Shown in pieces: positions 6,705 to 8,901 of a stretch of DNA of 8,901 nt. Location of the stretch: the NCBI GenBank assembly GCA_019247255.1, contig JAFAPJ010000547.1:1-8901 (forward strand), read 5' to 3'. How positions within the stretch are numbered: the first letter of the stretch is position 1; the number at the start of each line of letters is the position of its first letter. Position numbers and translations under genes: made by a program. This DNA is from Methylobacteriaceae bacterium. GTDB taxonomy: Bacteria; Pseudomonadota; Alphaproteobacteria; Rhizobiales; Beijerinckiaceae. The notes under the pieces are model-generated. The model was given only the letters and a program-made list of their open reading frames with translations, had not been told where the DNA came from and ran no database searches.

Positions 6705-8021
6705 CTACTCGGCCGCGTGCAGGCGCGGCCGATAGCCGGACATGGCTCGGCGCCGGTCGCCGATCGCGTGCCGGGCCTGTTCGAGCCCGAGCGAGAAAGC
6801 CGCGACGCCCGCGTCGTCGAGCGCACCGTCGCCGGCCCGGGCGAGCGCGACCGCGAGGATCTCGTCCGTTTCGTGCTGGAGCGCGTCGAGTTCGCTCTCC
6901 GTCTGCGCGGCGCGCGCGAGACGCACGATCCCGAGCAGGCGCTCGAGGAGGCCGAGCGTGCGCTGACGGCGCTTGGCCGAGGCGGTCGAGGCCATCCCGG
7001 CGAGGCCGGAGCCGACGATCGAGAGCACCATCACGCCGATATAGATGTAGTCGTCGTACTTATCGAAGAACGTCTCGACCTCGCCGTCGTAATAGGCGAG
7101 CGCGCCGGGATGGACGGGCAGCACGGCGCTGTTGGAGGATTCGGGCGCCTCGATGCGGTTCGCGAGCGGGATGCCGGTCGCGATCGTCGGGCGCATGACG
7201 AAGATCAGCCGCGCGAGCTCCGACACGATGCCGTCCGGCACGGCGGCGAGCGCCACGAGCCGATGGCTGACGCCGAGCGTCTTCACGGTCTCGGCCGGAC
7301 GCGGCACCGCTCCCCCGAACGCGCCGCGCACGACGTCGAAGGTCTCGAACACGGACGAGCGTTGGGCCAGCGCTTCGGCCTCGGCAAGGGGTACGAAGAC
7401 CGGAGGCGCGCCGCCGCCGGCGGTCGCGACCCCCGAGACGGTCTCCTCGAGCGTGCGTCCGCCGACCGTGCCCACCGCGAGCACGACATCGACGAGCCGG
7501 GTGCGCAACGCCGCCTCGACCTCCGCGGCCGTCTCGAACACGACGACGCCCACCTCCCCGCGCGGCACGTCGTATTGCGCCAAGATCGTGTCGAGGAGCT
7601 GCCGGTTTGCGGCAAGCCGCTTCACCACGCCGACCGTGTGGCCCCTCAGGTCGGTCGGCTGGGCGATGCCTCGGTCCGCCGGCGCGACGAGCACCACCGC
7701 GTCCCGGTGCCAAACGACGACGGTCTGGCCCTTCGCGGCCATCGCGGCGTCCGTCCGCACGACGGCGAGCTCCGCCTTCTCGTCCTCGACCGCGCGGGCG
7801 GCCTCGGCCTCGTTGTCGACAGGCACGACCTTGAAGCGCAGGGAAGCGCCTTCGCGGATGAGGTATTGCGACATGGCGGCGACGAGCCGCGCGTCCTCGC
7901 TGCCGGTCGGCCCGACCGCGACCCGCAGCAGCGTCGGGGCGTTGAAGAAGCGCCAGCCCGCGAAGCTCACGCCGCCCAGCAACAGGATCGCCGCCAGGGC
8001 GAGCAGGGCGGTGCGCCGCAT
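6705..8021 (-). CDS. TAXI-family TRAP-type solute-binding protein, membrane-anchored with a cytoplasmic tail
   Basis: The 438-residue product carries a TAXI (TRAP-associated extracytoplasmic immunogenic) binding domain, the family that normally captures small carboxylates for TRAP transporters. Seen: MRRT plus a hydrophobic segment (4-22) ending in GWRFF with no good cleavage site, so probably an anchor; RVAVGPTGSEDARL (33-46), ELAVVRTD (84-91), DLRGHTVGVVKRLAANR (124-140), and the family feature LPVHPGALAYYDGE (301-314). A second membrane helix follows (about 326-345, IYIGVMVLSIVGSGLAGM), then KRRQR and a helical tail to 438. The expected topology is N-in, periplasmic binding domain, C-in. 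No TRAP permease gene (DctM or the DctQM fusion) is present in the window; neighbours are cckA upstream and typA downstream. It may serve a distant permease or act as a sensor. Start: GGAGG six bases before the ATG at 8021. Confidence 0.88.
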   Translation of the reverse strand: MRRTALLALAAILLLGGVSFAGWRFFNAPTLLRVAVGPTGSEDARLVAAMSQYLIREGASLRFKVVPVDNEAEAARAVEDEKAELAVVRTDAAMAAKGQTVVVWHRDAVVLVAPADRGIAQPTDLRGHTVGVVKRLAANRQLLDTILAQYDVPRGEVGVVVFETAAEVEAALRTRLVDVVLAVGTVGGRTLEETVSGVATAGGGAPPVFVPLAEAEALAQRSSVFETFDVVRGAFGGAVPRPAETVKTLGVSHRLVALAAVPDGIVSELARLIFVMRPTIATGIPLANRIEAPESSNSAVLPVHPGALAYYDGEVETFFDKYDDYIYIGVMVLSIVGSGLAGMASTASAKRRQRTLGLLERLLGIVRLARAAQTESELDALQHETDEILAVALARAGDGALDDAGVAAFSLGLEQARHAIGDRRRAMSGYRPRLHAAE

Positions 8022-8027
8022 CCATGA

Positions 8028-8032
8028 CCTCC
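8028..8032 (-). promoter_or_regulatory. Ribosome binding site of the TAXI gene
   Basis: GGAGG on the minus strand lies six bases before the ATG at 8021-8019. Another ATG four bases upstream (8025-8023) opens a different frame, a shadow without family motifs, and has only two bases of spacing, so the site favours 8021. Confidence 0.75.
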
Positions 8033-8147
8033 GAGATCGCTCAGATCGTCAGCACAACGTGGCTTATGCAAGGCGTCGTCGGATGGACGGGCGCGGCTCT
8101 GCCCGCCGTCGTGCGCCTGAGCGCGCTCCCCAGCCGGGGACGAGAGG

Positions 8148-8901
8148 TCAGCGAGCGATCACCTGCTTCACCGTCTCGACGAGCTGCTTCAGGCTGAAGG
8201 GCTTCGCCAGGAAGTTGAAGCTCTCGCCCTCGGGCAGGTGCTTGGCGAAGGCGTCCTCGGCATAGCCCGAGACGAAGATCACCTTCAGGTCCGGATAACG
8301 GCCGCGCAGCTCGCCGAGCAGCGTCGGGCCGTCCATCTCGGGCATGACGACGTCCGAGACGACGAGGTCGATGGGCCCGTCCTGCTCGGCCAGCACGCGC
8401 AGGGCCTCGACCCCGCTCTCGGCCTCCAGCACCGTGTAGCCGCGCGCCGCGAGCGCGCGGGCGTTGACCGCCCGGACCGCCTCCTCGTCCTCGACGAGGA
8501 GGATCGTGCCCTGGCCGGTCGTGTCCGAGGCGCGCTTCTCCTCCACGGCCTTCGCGACGGGCTCGGGCTCGGGCACGTAGCGCGGCAGGTAGATCGAGAA
8601 GGCGGCGCCCTCGCCCGGCGTCGAATCGACGTAGATGAACCCGCCTGATTGCTTGACGATGCCGAACACGGTCGAGAGCCCGAGCCCGGTGCCCTTGCCG
8701 AGCTCCTTGGTGGTGAAGAAGGGCTCGAAGATCTTGTCGAGAAGCTCGGGCGGGATGCCGGTTCCGGTATCTGCGACCGAGATGCGCACGTAATCCCCGG
8801 CCGGCATTCCGGGGAGCTCGAGGCGCCGCGCCTCCGTCTCGTCGACGTTCGCGGTCGTGATCGCGACCGTGCCGCCGTCCGGCATGGCGTCGCGCGCGTT
8901 C
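8148..8901 (-). CDS. cckA: Hybrid sensor histidine kinase CckA, C-terminal part (cut by window edge)
   Basis: The last 250 residues of a hybrid histidine kinase; the sensor/PAS and dimerisation domains lie beyond the right edge. The visible part opens in the N-box of the ATPase domain (NARDAMPDGG), followed by the G1 box VADTGTGIP, the F box IFEPFFTTKELGKG and G2 box GTGLGLSTVFGIVKQSGG. A linker leads to a full receiver domain: acidic pair in LLVEDEE, phospho-acceptor Asp in VVSDVVMPEMDGP (codon 8354-8352), Ser in FVSGYAED, and Lys in AKPFSLKQL. The wording of the linker and receiver fits CckA of Hyphomicrobiales as I recall it. CckA phosphorylates ChpT, which passes phosphate to CtrA and CpdR and so controls DNA replication, division and motility genes. 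All catalytic residues in view are intact. The assignment within hybrid kinases is by recollection, not by search. Confidence 0.9.
   Translation of the reverse strand, partial: NARDAMPDGGTVAITTANVDETEARRLELPGMPAGDYVRISVADTGTGIPPELLDKIFEPFFTTKELGKGTGLGLSTVFGIVKQSGGFIYVDSTPGEGAAFSIYLPRYVPEPEPVAKAVEEKRASDTTGQGTILLVEDEEAVRAVNARALAARGYTVLEAESGVEALRVLAEQDGPIDLVVSDVVMPEMDGPTLLGELRGRYPDLKVIFVSGYAEDAFAKHLPEGESFNFLAKPFSLKQLVETVKQVIAR

Noticed and set aside
8022..8147. Possible promoter (TTGCAT) and hairpin TCCCC/GGGGA (8127-8140) between cckA and the TAXI gene
   Set aside because: The matching -10 at 17 bases is poor, and the 5-bp stem lacks a T-run; nothing in this gap is better than chance.
6717..8265. 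Plus-strand frames of 436 and 377 codons opposite the TAXI gene
   Set aside because: Arg/Ser/Thr/His-rich shadows; the minus strand has the family motifs, two helices and a good ribosome site.

Overview
The window looks like ordinary chromosome of a high-GC alphaproteobacterium, most likely of the Hyphomicrobiales (Rhizobiales). The main evidence is the partial hybrid histidine kinase at the right edge. Its ATPase and receiver domains match my recollection of CckA, the cell-cycle kinase of alphaproteobacteria. The very high G+C in third codon positions, which leaves long spurious antisense frames open, fits the same group. I see no mobile element, tRNA, rRNA, CRISPR array or phage gene.

Layout. 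The left edge holds a possible tail of an upstream gene and a convincing intrinsic terminator (58-84). The left half is on the plus strand: an undecaprenyl-diphosphate phosphatase (uppP, 172-996), then a three-gene polar amino-acid-type ABC import cassette made of two permeases (1076-1747 and 1747-2403, overlapping by one base) and a Tat-type periplasmic binding protein (2451-3269). A small secreted protein of unknown function follows (3342-3818). No ATPase gene accompanies the transporter in the window.

The right half is on the minus strand. In transcription order it holds the end of cckA (8901-8148), a membrane-tethered TAXI-type binding protein with a cytoplasmic tail (8021-6705), the translational GTPase typA/bipA (6542-4719) and a secreted Ala/Pro/Arg-rich protein (4638-3853). 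The two halves converge at 3819-3852, next to an inverted repeat.

Function. The plus-strand genes serve the cell envelope (lipid-carrier recycling, solute uptake). The minus-strand genes combine cell-cycle phosphorelay, possible solute sensing and ribosome-associated stress adaptation. I found no clearly new multi-gene system. The points most worth a second look are the doubly membrane-anchored TAXI protein between cckA and typA with no TRAP permease nearby, and the ABC binding protein that appears to lack the Asp that normally holds the ligand's alpha-amino group, in a cassette without its ATPase.
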